The notes under the pieces are model-generated. The model searched no databases, had not been told where the DNA came from, and saw only the letters and a list, made by a program, of their open reading frames with translations. Both the position numbers and the translations under genes were made by a program. From Sphaerisporangium dianthi (lineage in GTDB: Bacteria; Actinomycetota; Actinomycetes; Streptosporangiales; Streptosporangiaceae), in assembly GCF_042654065.1 (NCBI RefSeq), contig NZ_JBHSFP010000009.1, positions 124,001 to 188,000 on the forward strand: a stretch of 64,000 nt of DNA, written 5' to 3'. Of this stretch, positions 32,622 to 40,929 are shown in pieces. How positions within the stretch are numbered: position 1 is the stretch's first letter; each line of letters starts with the position of its first letter.

Positions 32622-33302
32622 ATGGCGAACAAGCCCGCAGACTCAGAGCGCCCGGGGCGCATAAAGCAGCTCCGCATGGTCGCTCAGATCATCAAGAAGG
32701 CGAACCCCAAGGGGATGCCGATCGTCTACGCGTCGGCGCTCGCCACGCTGGTCGTCTTCATCGTCGTCGGGCTCGTCACCGGCCTGCTCTGGCAGCTCAT
32801 CATCCTCGGCGTGATGGTCGCGCTGACGGTGGGCCTGCTGGTGTTCGGGCAGCTCGCGCAGCGGGCGCAGTACTCCATGCTCGACGGGCAGCCGGGGGCG
32901 GCCGCGGCGATCCTGCAGAGCATGCGCGGCAACTGGCAGGTCACCCCCGCCGTCGCGGTCACCCGCGACCAAGATGTGGTGCACCGGGCCGTCGGCTACC
33001 CCGGCATCGTCCTTGTGTCCGAGGGGCCCGGCCCGCGGGTGCAGCGCATGCTGGTCGCCGAGAAGAAGCGCGTTCAGCGCGTGGCCATCGACGTGCCGGT
33101 GTACGACATCCAGTGCGGTGACGGCGACGGTCAGGTGCCCATCAAAAAGCTCCAGCGCCACCTGATGAAGCTCCCCCGCAACCTGAAGAAGGAAGCGGTC
33201 TCCGAGGTCAACTACCGCCTCAAGGCGCTTCCGCAGACGCTGCCGGTGCCGAAGGGCCCGATGCCGAAGGGCGCCCGCATGCCCCGCGGCAAGATGCGGT
33301 GA
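32622..33302 (+). CDS. DUF4191 family membrane protein
   Basis: This 226-residue actinobacterial protein of unknown function is the homologue of M. tuberculosis Rv2219 by sequence pattern and position (recalled). It has a basic N-terminus (GRIKQLRMVAQIIKKANPKG), two membrane spans (about residues 36-58 and 62-80), a soluble domain, and a basic C-terminal tail rich in Pro, Lys, Met and Arg. The motif QRAQYSMLDGQPGAAAAIL after the second span is characteristic. A TTG seven codons upstream is a less likely start. The last codon overlaps the next start as GTGA. Confidence 0.87.
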   Translation: MANKPADSERPGRIKQLRMVAQIIKKANPKGMPIVYASALATLVVFIVVGLVTGLLWQLIILGVMVALTVGLLVFGQLAQRAQYSMLDGQPGAAAAILQSMRGNWQVTPAVAVTRDQDVVHRAVGYPGIVLVSEGPGPRVQRMLVAEKKRVQRVAIDVPVYDIQCGDGDGQVPIKKLQRHLMKLPRNLKKEAVSEVNYRLKALPQTLPVPKGPMPKGARMPRGKMR

Positions 33303-34105
33303 CGGCGGGCCCCGCTCCGGTCGCCCGGCGCGTGCTCGGCGACGCGCCGAGCACGCGGGCCAGCCGCCACTGGTGGGATTCCGCGGCCGACGAGTACCAG
33401 GCCGAGCACGGCGGCTTCCTGCGCGACGACGGTTTCGTCTGGTGCCCCGAGGGGCTGGACGAGGCCGACGCGCGCCTGCTGGGCGACGTGCGCGGCAGGC
33501 GGGTGCTCGAGGTCGGGTGCGGAGCCGGTCAGTGCGGCCGGTGGCTCGCCGGGCACGGCGCCGAGGTGGCCGCGTTCGACCTGTCCCACCGCCAACTGCA
33601 GCACTCCCGCCGCATCGACGTGGAGCTCGGCACGCGCGTTCCCGTGGTCCAGGCCGACGCGGGCCGCATCCCCTTCGTCTCCGAGTCGTTCGATCTGGCC
33701 TGCTCGGCGTTCGGCGCGCTGCCCTTCGTCGCCGACGCCCGCGCCGTCCTGGCCGAGATCCGCCGGGTGCTGCGGCCGGGCGGGCTTTTCGTGTTCTCGG
33801 TCAGCCACCCGGTGCGCTGGGCGTTCCCGGACGACCCTGGCCCGGGCGGGCTGACCTCCGACCGTTCGTACTTCGACCGCTTGCCGTACGTGGAGCAGGA
33901 CGAGAACGGCGAGCCGACCTACGTCGAGCACCACCGCACGCTGGGCGACTGGGTGGGCGCCATCGTGGCGTCGGGGCTCACGCTGACGTCGCTGGTGGAG
34001 CCCGAGTGGCCGGACGGGCACGAGCGCGAGTGGGGCGGCTGGAGCCCGCTGCGCGGCCGGCTGCTGCCGGGCACGGCGATCTTCTCCTGCCGCCGGCAAC
34101 TCTGA
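33299..34105 (+). CDS. Class I SAM-dependent methyltransferase
   Basis: The 268-residue protein has a Rossmann-type methyltransferase core: motif I VLEVGCGAGQCGRWL, the acidic residue after the second strand in VAAFDLSHRQL, the motif ADAGRIPFVSESFDL, and RVLRPGGLFVFSVSHP. The start RASRHWWDSAADEYQAEHG is typical of a small actinobacterial group. The substrate is unknown. The gene overlaps the preceding DUF4191 gene by GTGA and is therefore translationally coupled to it, so both proteins are likely to act together or at least be made together. Confidence 0.9.
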   Translation: MTAGPAPVARRVLGDAPSTRASRHWWDSAADEYQAEHGGFLRDDGFVWCPEGLDEADARLLGDVRGRRVLEVGCGAGQCGRWLAGHGAEVAAFDLSHRQLQHSRRIDVELGTRVPVVQADAGRIPFVSESFDLACSAFGALPFVADARAVLAEIRRVLRPGGLFVFSVSHPVRWAFPDDPGPGGLTSDRSYFDRLPYVEQDENGEPTYVEHHRTLGDWVGAIVASGLTLTSLVEPEWPDGHEREWGGWSPLRGRLLPGTAIFSCRRQL

Positions 34106-34171
34106 GCCCCCCTGCCGCCCGCCGCGCTCGGACGTGAACGCCCCGCGGGCGCGGCGGGAGAGCCGCGGAGA

Positions 34172-34630
34172 TCAGAGGCGGACGACCACGGTGCGGGCGG
34201 CGCGGTCGTGCAGGCCGCGCTGGTCGCGGTCCCAGACGACGGCCGGGATGACCAGGCACAGCAGCAGGGTGCGCAGCACGACCGAGCCGAACGCCGGCCG
34301 TCCGCCGTCCAGGGTGGCGACCCTGACGCCGAACAGCCGCATGCCGAAGGTCATGCCGATGGTGCCCACCAGCAGGATGTACTCGACGGCGAACACGGCC
34401 AGGCCCACCCAGGTGGCGCCGCGCGGGTCGGCCCGCAGCAGGCCCCCGGCGATCGCCCAGGTGCAGATGAGCCAGTCGACGGTGATCGCGCCGAGGCGCC
34501 GCCCGAACCCCGAGACCGACCCGCTGCCCGCCCTGGGAAAGCCGAGCCGTTCGCCCGGATACCCCAGGTCGACGCCGGCGGCGCGGGTGCCGCCGATCCA
34601 CGTCTGCGTCCAGCGAGGTTGCTTGCCCAT
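34172..34630 (-). CDS. RDD family membrane protein
   Basis: This is a 152-residue membrane protein of the RDD family, the positional equivalent of Rv2219A (recalled). After a hydrophilic N-terminus of about 40 residues, GRRLGAITVDWLI supplies the Arg and Asp of the RDD signature. Two further spans (about 70-95 and 117-131) are present, and WDRDQRGLHDRAARTVVV closes the protein. The function of the family is not settled; ion exchange has been reported for some members. It is divergent from glnA, sharing a 145-nt region with the GlnR-type box. Confidence 0.88.
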   Translation of the reverse strand: MGKQPRWTQTWIGGTRAAGVDLGYPGERLGFPRAGSGSVSGFGRRLGAITVDWLICTWAIAGGLLRADPRGATWVGLAVFAVEYILLVGTIGMTFGMRLFGVRVATLDGGRPAFGSVVLRTLLLCLVIPAVVWDRDQRGLHDRAARTVVVRL

Positions 34631-34642
34631 GCAGGTAAGATA
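34631..34642 (-). promoter_or_regulatory. Candidate leaderless promoter of the RDD gene
   Basis: On the minus strand TATCTT is followed by 6 nt and the ATG; there is no ribosome site. Confidence 0.5.
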
Positions 34643-34688
34643 GCCGGGAGCCGCCTAGGTGCCTCCGGCGGCATACCCCCCCATCTGC

Positions 34689-34726
34689 TTAACATCCGTG
34701 AAACAAACGAGACATGGGGTGGAAAC
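34689..34726 (+). promoter_or_regulatory. GlnR-type box upstream of glnA
   Basis: TTAAC-N6-GAAAC-N6-GACAT-N6-GAAAC matches the layout of the Streptomyces GlnR site (gTnAC-N6-GaAAC, twice, N6 between). The spacing is exact in all three intervals; both GAAAC half-sites are perfect and the a-sites are weaker. It ends 49 nt before the glnA start. Confidence 0.8.
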
Positions 34727-34775
34727 GGCACAGGCCTACTTTCAAGTCTGCAAGCCCGTGCCCCTGGGAGGTTGG

Positions 34776-36200
34776 ATGTTCAGCTCCGCCGACGACGTCC
34801 TGAAGTTCATAAGGGACGAAGGGGTGCAGTTCGTCGATGTCAGGTTCACCGACCTGCCGGGCACGACGCACCACTTCACCTTCCCTGTGGAGAACTTCGG
34901 CGCCAGCGTCTTCACCGACGGCCTCATGTTCGACGGCTCGTCGATCCGCGGGTTCCAGGCCATTCACGAGTCGGACATGCTCCTGCTGCCCGACCCGTCG
35001 ACGGCCGTCGTGGACCCGTTCCGTCAGCACAAGACGCTCAATATCAACTTTTTCGTCCACGACCCGCTGACCGGTGAGGCCTACAGCCGCGACCCGCGCA
35101 ACGTCGCCCGTAAGGCCGAGGAGTACCTCAAGGGCACCGGCATCGCCGACACGGTGTACTTCGGTCCCGAGGCCGAGTTCTACATCTTCGACGATGTGCG
35201 CTTCTCGAGCAGCGCGAGCGAGAGCTACTACCACATCGACTCCATCGAAGGCGCCTGGAACACCGGCAAGGCCCAGGAGGGCGGCAACCTCGGGTACAAG
35301 CCGCGCTACAAGGGCGGCTACTTCCCGGTCCCGCCGATGGACCACTTCACCGACCTGCGCTCCGAGATGGTCCGCCGCCTGATCGACGCCGGCATCGAGA
35401 CCGAGATGCAGCACCACGAGGTGGGCACCGCCGGCCAGGCCGAGATCGACTTCAGGTTCGGCACGCTGCTCAAGACCGCCGACAACCTGATGCTGTACAA
35501 GTACATCATCAAGAGCACCGCGGTCGAGTACGGTCACACGGTCACCTTCATGCCCAAGCCGATCTTCGGGGACAACGGCTCCGGCATGCACTGCCACCAG
35601 TCGCTCTGGAAGGACGGCGAGCCGCTCTTCTACGACGAGGTCGGCTACGCGGGCCTGTCGGACACCGCCCGTTACTACATCGGCGGCCTGCTCAAGCACG
35701 CCCCGGCGCTGCTGGCCTTCACCAACCCGACGGTGAACTCCTACCACCGCCTGGTGCCCGGGTACGAGGCGCCGGTCAACCTGGTGTACTCCCAGCGCAA
35801 CCGCTCGGCCTGCATCCGCATCCCGATCACCGGGTCGAACCCGAAGGCCAAGCGCATCGAGTTCCGCGTGCCCGACCCGTCGTGCAACCCGTACTTCGCG
35901 TTCGCCGCGCAGCTCATGGCGGGCCTCGACGGCATCCGCAACAAGATCGAGCCGCCGCAGCCGGTCGACAAGGACCTCTACGAGCTTCCTCCGGAGGAGG
36001 CCGGCCAGGTCCCGCAGGTCCCCGGGTCGCTCGGCGAGGTCCTGGCGGCACTTGAGGCCGACCACGAGTTCCTGCTCGAGGGCGGCGTGTTCACGCCCGA
36101 CCTCATCGAGACGTGGATCGCCTACAAGCGCGAGAACGAGATCGACCCGATCCGCCTGCGCCCGCACCCGCACGAGTTCGAGCTCTACTACGACGTGTGA
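34776..36200 (+). CDS. glnA: Type I glutamine synthetase
   Basis: GlnA makes glutamine from glutamate, ammonia and ATP as a dodecamer. The 474-residue protein has the beta-Grasp start (MFSSADDVLKFIRDEGVQFVDVRFTD), DGSSIRGF, FGPEAEFYIFD, EMQHHEVGTAGQAEIDF, NGSGMHCHQSLW and GTRRW-region equivalents (here LVPGYEAPVNLVYSQRN). The adenylylation site Tyr lies in DKDLYELPPEE, so this is the regulated GSI-beta form, matching the glnE gene 7 kb downstream. The ATG follows GGGAGG. Transcription is probably controlled by GlnR through the upstream box. Two hairpins follow the stop codon. Confidence 0.97.
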   Translation: MFSSADDVLKFIRDEGVQFVDVRFTDLPGTTHHFTFPVENFGASVFTDGLMFDGSSIRGFQAIHESDMLLLPDPSTAVVDPFRQHKTLNINFFVHDPLTGEAYSRDPRNVARKAEEYLKGTGIADTVYFGPEAEFYIFDDVRFSSSASESYYHIDSIEGAWNTGKAQEGGNLGYKPRYKGGYFPVPPMDHFTDLRSEMVRRLIDAGIETEMQHHEVGTAGQAEIDFRFGTLLKTADNLMLYKYIIKSTAVEYGHTVTFMPKPIFGDNGSGMHCHQSLWKDGEPLFYDEVGYAGLSDTARYYIGGLLKHAPALLAFTNPTVNSYHRLVPGYEAPVNLVYSQRNRSACIRIPITGSNPKAKRIEFRVPDPSCNPYFAFAAQLMAGLDGIRNKIEPPQPVDKDLYELPPEEAGQVPQVPGSLGEVLAALEADHEFLLEGGVFTPDLIETWIAYKRENEIDPIRLRPHPHEFELYYDV

Positions 36201-36225
36201 GCCGTCGGGCTCCTGACCTGAAGAA

Positions 36226-36250
36226 GCCCTGACGGTTGATCCGTCAGGGC
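36226..36250 (+). terminator. First hairpin after glnA
   Basis: GCCCTGACGG and CCGTCAGGGC form a perfect 10-bp stem around TTGAT, 26 nt past the glnA stop codon. Confidence 0.8.
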
Positions 36251-36279
36251 ACATTCAGGGCACTCGGGCATCCCGAAAA

Positions 36280-36324
36280 GCCGTCGAGCGTGCCCTCCCG
36301 CGGAGGGCATGCTCGACGGCCTTT
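36280..36324 (+). terminator. Second, strong hairpin after glnA
   Basis: Bases 36280-36298 pair with 36302-36320 over 19 positions (one G-T pair) around a 3-nt loop, followed by CTTT. With the previous hairpin it forms a tandem terminator. Confidence 0.88.
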
Positions 36325-36409
36325 CGCATGCGCCAATTCCCTCTTCCACCGGCGAGTCCCGGTAGCCGCGGACCGGGATGACATCGGGGTCTGTGCGGCG
36401 GTGTCGCGC

Positions 36410-36423
36410 TAAGATCGCGTTTC
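36410..36423 (+). promoter_or_regulatory. Candidate leaderless promoter of the orphan membrane protein gene
   Basis: TAAGAT is followed by 8 nt and the ATG at 36424; no ribosome site is present. Confidence 0.45.
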
Positions 36424-38235
36424 ATGCCTTCGGATGGTTTATGGCGCGTGATCAGGCTTGGAGCAGTAGGTCTGGTTCTTGCGGCGGCGGTCGCGGGCTT
36501 GGTGTTCAGCGACGCCTGGCTCTGGGTGGCCGTCGAATGGTCGCCGCCGGCCTATGCGGGGCTCTACGAGCGCGGCGGGTTGGACACCTCGACGACCGTG
36601 GTGCTGATCGTGGCCACCGTGGTGAAGGTCGCGCTCCTGTGGCTGATCCTGCGTACGCCCGCGCCGGGACCGCTGGACCGCCGGGAGAAGGCGCTGCGCC
36701 GGCTGCTGTATCTGGCGGTGGCGTACACCCTGGTGCTGTGGTATCCGATCGCGCTGCTCCCCGGCCCGGTCGACGCGGCGTTCCAGCTCGCGCTCTGGAC
36801 CGCGATCGACGTCCTCTTCCTGCTCGTCATCCGCTGGCGGTCCCGTCTGCTGCGCGCGGCGGCCGGCGTGATGTTCGCGGTCGAGCTGGCCGGGATGGCC
36901 AACGAACTGCTCGACCAACTCGACCTCCCAGAGCTTGGACCGGTCGGCATCCTCGCACCGGGATTGCTGAGTGGAGCGGCGGCGACCATCGTCACGGTCC
37001 TCGGGCAGCGGCGCGACGGCCGGTGGAGCCTCGGCACGCAGATCGCGGGGTGGTCGTCGCTGGGCGTGAACGCGCTGGTGATCCTGCTCAACCTCGTCTT
37101 CGGAGGTGTCTCCAGCGGCGATCTGGGGGTGCTGGTCATGGTGCAGGCGATCTCCAGCGGCGATCTGGCGGTGCTGGTCTTGGTGGACGCGGCGGGGCTC
37201 GTCGGCACCGTGTGGATGGCGGCGACCGCCCGTGAACTGCCCGCCGAGGGCCGCCCGGCGGAACTTCCGCCCGCACGGCGGCGCGTGATCCGCGTCGCGG
37301 TGGCGGCCGTGGCCGTACTGCCGCTCATCGCACTGATCCACCCGGAGCAGACCCCGCGCCTCACCTACACCGGCTGGTCGATGGACTGCTATGACCGGCC
37401 CGCCTTCGGCGACCTGAAACCCGCCGAACGCGACGCCGCGTTCCTGTGCCGGGCGCGGAGCACAGAGGGCGGGGTCCCGCCGATGTTCCCCGACAGTCTG
37501 TCGAACCAGGAGATCCTGGCGTACGGGCGGGCGCTGTGCCGCACCACGGACCGCCAAGAGCAGCAGACCATTCTGAAGCGGGCCGGGAGCGCGCGGTCCA
37601 CCTGGGGCGCGGACCCGTGGGACCTGGTCTACGTCTGCCCGGAGGTCGTCGGCGCGACCCATCCCGAGCTGCTGCGGTCGGCCACGCAGACGGAGGAGGC
37701 GAACACCGCCTACGTCGCCGAGAAGAACGCCGAGTGCCGCGACCCGTGGCCCCGGACGAAGGGGGTCGTCCAGGCCACGGCCAACTATTTCCTGTTCGTC
37801 GACGGCGATCCCGGCTATCTGGTCCACGACCCCGACGACCAAGCGGCCGACGAGGCGGCGGAGCAGGCGACGAACAAGGTCTACGACGACAGGTCCCTCA
37901 TCGGGGTGGCCGGCAGCGCGGCGCTCGTCGGGCACGTCGACGACGTCAGTGATGTGTGCCTCACCGTGAAGGCCTTCCGCACCGCGCCGCCACAGCGGAT
38001 CGCCGGGTGGGATCAGGTCAGCGAGGTGCCGATCGTCAGCAGAAGCGGCCGGCTCACCGTGCCGGAGAGGGACGGCGGTGAAGTGGGCGCGGGAGCCCCG
38101 ATGCCCAACCTGGCGATCGCCGGGAAGGGCCACTACCGGCTCCGTGTCCACGTGCGGGTCGGCGACGCGGGGGAGGAGCACCTGGTCGTCGTGTTCCCGG
38201 GCGCGTCGGAGAAGAGGCTTGAGCTGAAGAGGTGA
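36424..38235 (+). CDS. Orphan multi-span membrane protein with large outer domain
   Basis: I do not recognise this 603-residue protein. It has about eight hydrophobic segments in residues 8-310, then a soluble region of about 290 residues that starts YTGWSMDCYDRPAFGDL and has several Cys (FLCRAR, RALCRTT, YVCPEVV, AECRDPW, DVCLTV), suggesting disulfides and an extracytoplasmic location. A 42-bp tandem duplication inside the membrane region gives SSGDLGVLVMVQAI followed by SSGDLAVLVLVDAA. Base composition looks similar to neighbours. It follows the double terminator of glnA and seems to be a single-gene unit. Confidence 0.75.
   Translation: MPSDGLWRVIRLGAVGLVLAAAVAGLVFSDAWLWVAVEWSPPAYAGLYERGGLDTSTTVVLIVATVVKVALLWLILRTPAPGPLDRREKALRRLLYLAVAYTLVLWYPIALLPGPVDAAFQLALWTAIDVLFLLVIRWRSRLLRAAAGVMFAVELAGMANELLDQLDLPELGPVGILAPGLLSGAAATIVTVLGQRRDGRWSLGTQIAGWSSLGVNALVILLNLVFGGVSSGDLGVLVMVQAISSGDLAVLVLVDAAGLVGTVWMAATARELPAEGRPAELPPARRRVIRVAVAAVAVLPLIALIHPEQTPRLTYTGWSMDCYDRPAFGDLKPAERDAAFLCRARSTEGGVPPMFPDSLSNQEILAYGRALCRTTDRQEQQTILKRAGSARSTWGADPWDLVYVCPEVVGATHPELLRSATQTEEANTAYVAEKNAECRDPWPRTKGVVQATANYFLFVDGDPGYLVHDPDDQAADEAAEQATNKVYDDRSLIGVAGSAALVGHVDDVSDVCLTVKAFRTAPPQRIAGWDQVSEVPIVSRSGRLTVPERDGGEVGAGAPMPNLAIAGKGHYRLRVHVRVGDAGEEHLVVVFPGASEKRLELKR
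37109..37192. repeat. 42-bp in-frame tandem duplication
   Basis: Two copies (37109-37150, 37151-37192) differ at only a few positions and add 14 residues (SSGDL...) within a predicted membrane or loop region of the orphan membrane protein. Confidence 0.85.
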
Positions 38236-38434
38236 GCTGGGCCGGCGACGGTGGTGGAAGCGAAACCTGGGCGCACAGGGCACCCCCAGGGGCACATCGG
38301 CACGAGAAGCGGCGCGAAACGGTGGCGCGTATCCAGGGATCGGCGATCCGTGGATATGTCGGGCATGGATCCGTGCGGGGGTGCCTGGGAGCCTTGGGTG
38401 AGCGGTGAGAAGAGCCGCTGACCAGGGGGTTTTC

Positions 38435-39364
38435 ATGAAAGACGTATCCGTACCCGATCTGACCGGCACGCTGGCCGTGGTGACCGGCGCGAGCGACGGC
38501 CTCGGCCTGGGGCTGGCCGTGCGCCTGGCCCGCGCGGGCGCCGACCTGGTGCTGCCGGTCCGCGATCCCGTCAAGGGCGAGGCCGCCCTCACCCGAATCC
38601 GGGCGGCGGCCCCCGGCGCCGCCGTGTCCCTCGGCGAGCTCGATCTGGCCTCGCTCGCGTCGGTGACGGCGCTGGCCGACAAGCTGATCGCCGAGGGACG
38701 GCCGGTCGGCATACTGATCAACAACGCGGGTGTCATGACGCCGCCCACCCGGCAGGTCACGGCCGACGGCCTGGAGTTGCAGTTCGGCACGAACCACATC
38801 GGCCACGTGGCGCTGGTGGGGCGCATCCTGCCGCTGCTGCGCGCCGGGCGTGCCCGGGTCACCACCATGTCCAGCAGCGCGGCCCGATACGGCTCGATCG
38901 ACTGGGCGGACCCCCAGGGCGAGCGGAAGTACTCCCCTGTGCGCGCCTACAACCAGTCGAAGCTGGCCAACCTGCTGTTCGGCCTGGAGCTCGACCGGCG
39001 GGCCAGGGCGGGCGGCTGGGGCATCGTCAGCAACGTCGCGCACCCGGGCACGACCCTGACCAACCTCTACGCCTCCGGCCCGAACATGGGGCGCGAGCGT
39101 CCCTCCCACCATGACGCGATCATGCGGCGGCTCGCCCGCTGGGGCCTGTTCGTGCAGGGTGTGGACAGGGGACTGCTGCCCGCCTTGTACGCCGCGACCA
39201 GCCCGGAGGCGCAGGGTGGCCGGTTCTACGGCCCGGACGGGTTCGGCCAGTTCACCGGCGACCCGACCGAGCTGGCCGTCTACAGGCCGGCGCGTGACCA
39301 GGCCGCCGCGGCACGGCTGTGGGATCTCTCCGAACGCCTGGCCCACGTCGGGTTCGGCGCCTGA
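38435..39364 (+). CDS. Short-chain dehydrogenase/reductase
   Basis: The 309-residue protein is a classical SDR oxidoreductase. The cofactor site is VVTGASDGLGLGLA, the structural motif is INNAGVM, the catalytic Ser is in MSSSAARYG and the Tyr/Lys pair in YNQSKLANL. The N-terminus starts MKDVSVPDLTGTLAVVTG after AGGGGG; an in-frame upstream start is not supported. It resembles the retinol-dehydrogenase/WWOX-like group often annotated in actinobacteria, but its substrate is unknown. The XRE-type regulator gene starts 85 nt downstream on the same strand, a pairing often seen for MmyB-like regulators and oxidoreductases. Confidence 0.92.
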   Translation: MKDVSVPDLTGTLAVVTGASDGLGLGLAVRLARAGADLVLPVRDPVKGEAALTRIRAAAPGAAVSLGELDLASLASVTALADKLIAEGRPVGILINNAGVMTPPTRQVTADGLELQFGTNHIGHVALVGRILPLLRAGRARVTTMSSSAARYGSIDWADPQGERKYSPVRAYNQSKLANLLFGLELDRRARAGGWGIVSNVAHPGTTLTNLYASGPNMGRERPSHHDAIMRRLARWGLFVQGVDRGLLPALYAATSPEAQGGRFYGPDGFGQFTGDPTELAVYRPARDQAAAARLWDLSERLAHVGFGA

Positions 39365-39449
39365 CGGCGTGGCGGGGGACGAAATACTCGCAGCGTGGAG
39401 GTGGTTGCGGGAGGTAGGTGCACGGGGCACCGCGGGGGGTGTTTCGTTC

Positions 39450-40283
39450 ATGGACCGGGACCGGCTCGCCGACTTCCTGCGCACCCGGCGGGAGGCGCGG
39501 CAACCCGAGGAGGTCGGCCTGCCGCGCGGGCCGCGGCGGCGCACCGGGGGGCTGCGCCGCGAGGAGGTCGCCGCGCTGAGCGGCATGTCCGCCGACTACT
39601 ACAGCCGGCTCGAACAGCGGCGCGGGCCCAACCCGTCCGAGCAGATGCTCACCGCGATCGCCCGCGGGCTGCGCCTGTCCGCCGAAGAGCGTGACCATCT
39701 GTTCCGGCTGGCGGGGCACGCGGCGCCGCGGCGGGTCCTGGGCGGCGACCGGGTCAACCCGGGGATGACGCGCATCCTGGACCGGCTGGAGGACACCCCT
39801 GCTCAGGTGGTGAGCGGTCTGGGTGAGACGCTGCGGCAGACCCGGCTCGCCGTCGCGCTGCTGGGTGACGAGACCGCCCATACGGGGATGGCGCGCAGCC
39901 TGTACTACCGCTGGTTCACCGACCCGGCCGCGCGGAGCCTCCATCCGGAGGAGGACCTGCCGGTGCACGACCGCCTCATCGCCGCCGCCCTGCACGGCGC
40001 GTACACGCGGGACGGCCAAGGCTCGCGGGCGGCGGCGATCGTCGAGGCGCTGCTGGTGACCAGCCCGCGGTTCGCCGCGATCTGGCGGGAGCACCCGGTG
40101 CTCGGTCCGCACTGCGCGCGAAAGCGCGTGCGGCACCCGCGGCTCGGGTTGCTCGAACTGCACTGTCAGACGCTGGTCGACCCCGACCAGTCCCAGACGC
40201 TGCTGGTCTACACCGCCGCCCCCGGCAGCGAGAGCGAGGAGAAGCTCCAGCTCCTCGCGGAGCTGGAGCGCCAGCGCGTCTGA
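39450..40283 (+). CDS. XRE-family (MmyB-like) transcriptional regulator
   Basis: The 277-residue protein has an N-terminal helix-turn-helix (about residues 5-75: LADFLRTRREARQPEEVGL, RRRTGGLRREEVAALSGMS, YYSRLEQRRGPNPSEQML) and a C-terminal MmyB-like ligand-binding domain with VSGLGETLRQT, LYYRWFTDP and a closing HCQTLVDPDQSQTLLVYTA. Such regulators usually control a neighbouring oxidoreductase and may sense a fatty acid or other hydrophobic ligand. The ATG is chosen after GGGGGGT about 9 nt upstream. The likely target is the SDR gene just upstream. Confidence 0.92.
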   Translation: MDRDRLADFLRTRREARQPEEVGLPRGPRRRTGGLRREEVAALSGMSADYYSRLEQRRGPNPSEQMLTAIARGLRLSAEERDHLFRLAGHAAPRRVLGGDRVNPGMTRILDRLEDTPAQVVSGLGETLRQTRLAVALLGDETAHTGMARSLYYRWFTDPAARSLHPEEDLPVHDRLIAAALHGAYTRDGQGSRAAAIVEALLVTSPRFAAIWREHPVLGPHCARKRVRHPRLGLLELHCQTLVDPDQSQTLLVYTAAPGSESEEKLQLLAELERQRV

Positions 40284-40297
40284 CCTTCCGGGCCCGG

Positions 40298-40465
40298 CTA
40301 CCGGCGGCGGCGGGGGTCGTGGCCCTTGCCGTCACGGATGTCGACGACGGGGCCGGGGGCGGTGGGCTTGCCGATGACGCCGGAGGAGACGGCAGAGGAG
40401 AGCTGAGCCACCGCCCGCAGCAGCTCGCGCAGCGCGCTCCCGGTGCTCTTGGGGGTGTGCGACAT
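40298..40465 (-). CDS. Small hypothetical protein
   Basis: This is a possible 55-residue protein, MSHTPKSTGSALRELLRAVA..., with one amphipathic helix (ALRELLRAVAQLSSAV) and a basic tail ending DPRRRR. The ATG is preceded by GGGAGGGACC at good spacing, the main support for it being real. It converges on the XRE gene 14 nt away. An upstream ATG at 40495 would add 10 residues. No family is recognised. Confidence 0.5.
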   Translation of the reverse strand: MSHTPKSTGSALRELLRAVAQLSSAVSSGVIGKPTAPGPVVDIRDGKGHDPRRRR

Positions 40466-40742
40466 GGAAGGTCCCTCCCGTGAAACGAGACTCATGGACG
40501 TCTTGTCGTGCGGCGTACTCGTTCTCACGATATGTCGCGTCCAGGGTCGCCGTCCAGCCGCCCTGGTCGCCGGGCTCCCGCCCTGCGGCTCCCGGATCGG
40601 AGACCGGGGCAAGGCGGAGATAAACTCGCGTCATCTCCGCTCAGCCCGCCAGAGCCTGCCCTCAGGAAGCCTCGCCGGGTTCCTGACGTTGTGATTTCCG
40701 GGCGGCCGAGAACGACCGCCCGAAAGACAGGAAGGCAGCGCA
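40466..40742. other. Divergent intergenic region
   Basis: These 277 bases separate the small minus-strand gene from the small membrane protein gene. They hold the ribosome sites of both (GGGAGGG on the minus strand, AGGAAGG on the plus strand). No repeat, RNA or operator stands out. Confidence 0.5.
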
Positions 40743-40925
40743 TTGTTCGGTCGTAAGCCACTCGAAGAGCGCATCGCCGATCGCCGGGCTCACCTGCCCC
40801 CGCTCAAAGAGGGGCAGCACTTCGAGCACGGGCCGGCGAAGTTCGTCTTCATCTTCCTGATCGTGTTCGTGGTCGTCTCGCACCTGATCGGGCTCGTCGT
40901 CCTCATGGCCCTCGACATGCACTGA
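40743..40925 (+). CDS. Small single-span membrane protein, TTG start
   Basis: This 60-residue protein starts at a TTG preceded by AGGAAGG with 7-nt spacing. The first 30 residues are charged (FGRKPLEERIADRRAHLPPL), followed by one strong membrane span (KFVFIFLIVFVVVSHLIGLVV) and a four-residue tail. Such tiny proteins occur in actinobacteria but I know no function for it. It ends 4 nt from the convergent polysaccharide deacetylase stop codon. Composition, ribosome site and hydrophobicity together support a real gene. Confidence 0.65.
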   Translation: MFGRKPLEERIADRRAHLPPLKEGQHFEHGPAKFVFIFLIVFVVVSHLIGLVVLMALDMH

Positions 40926-40929
40926 GTGA

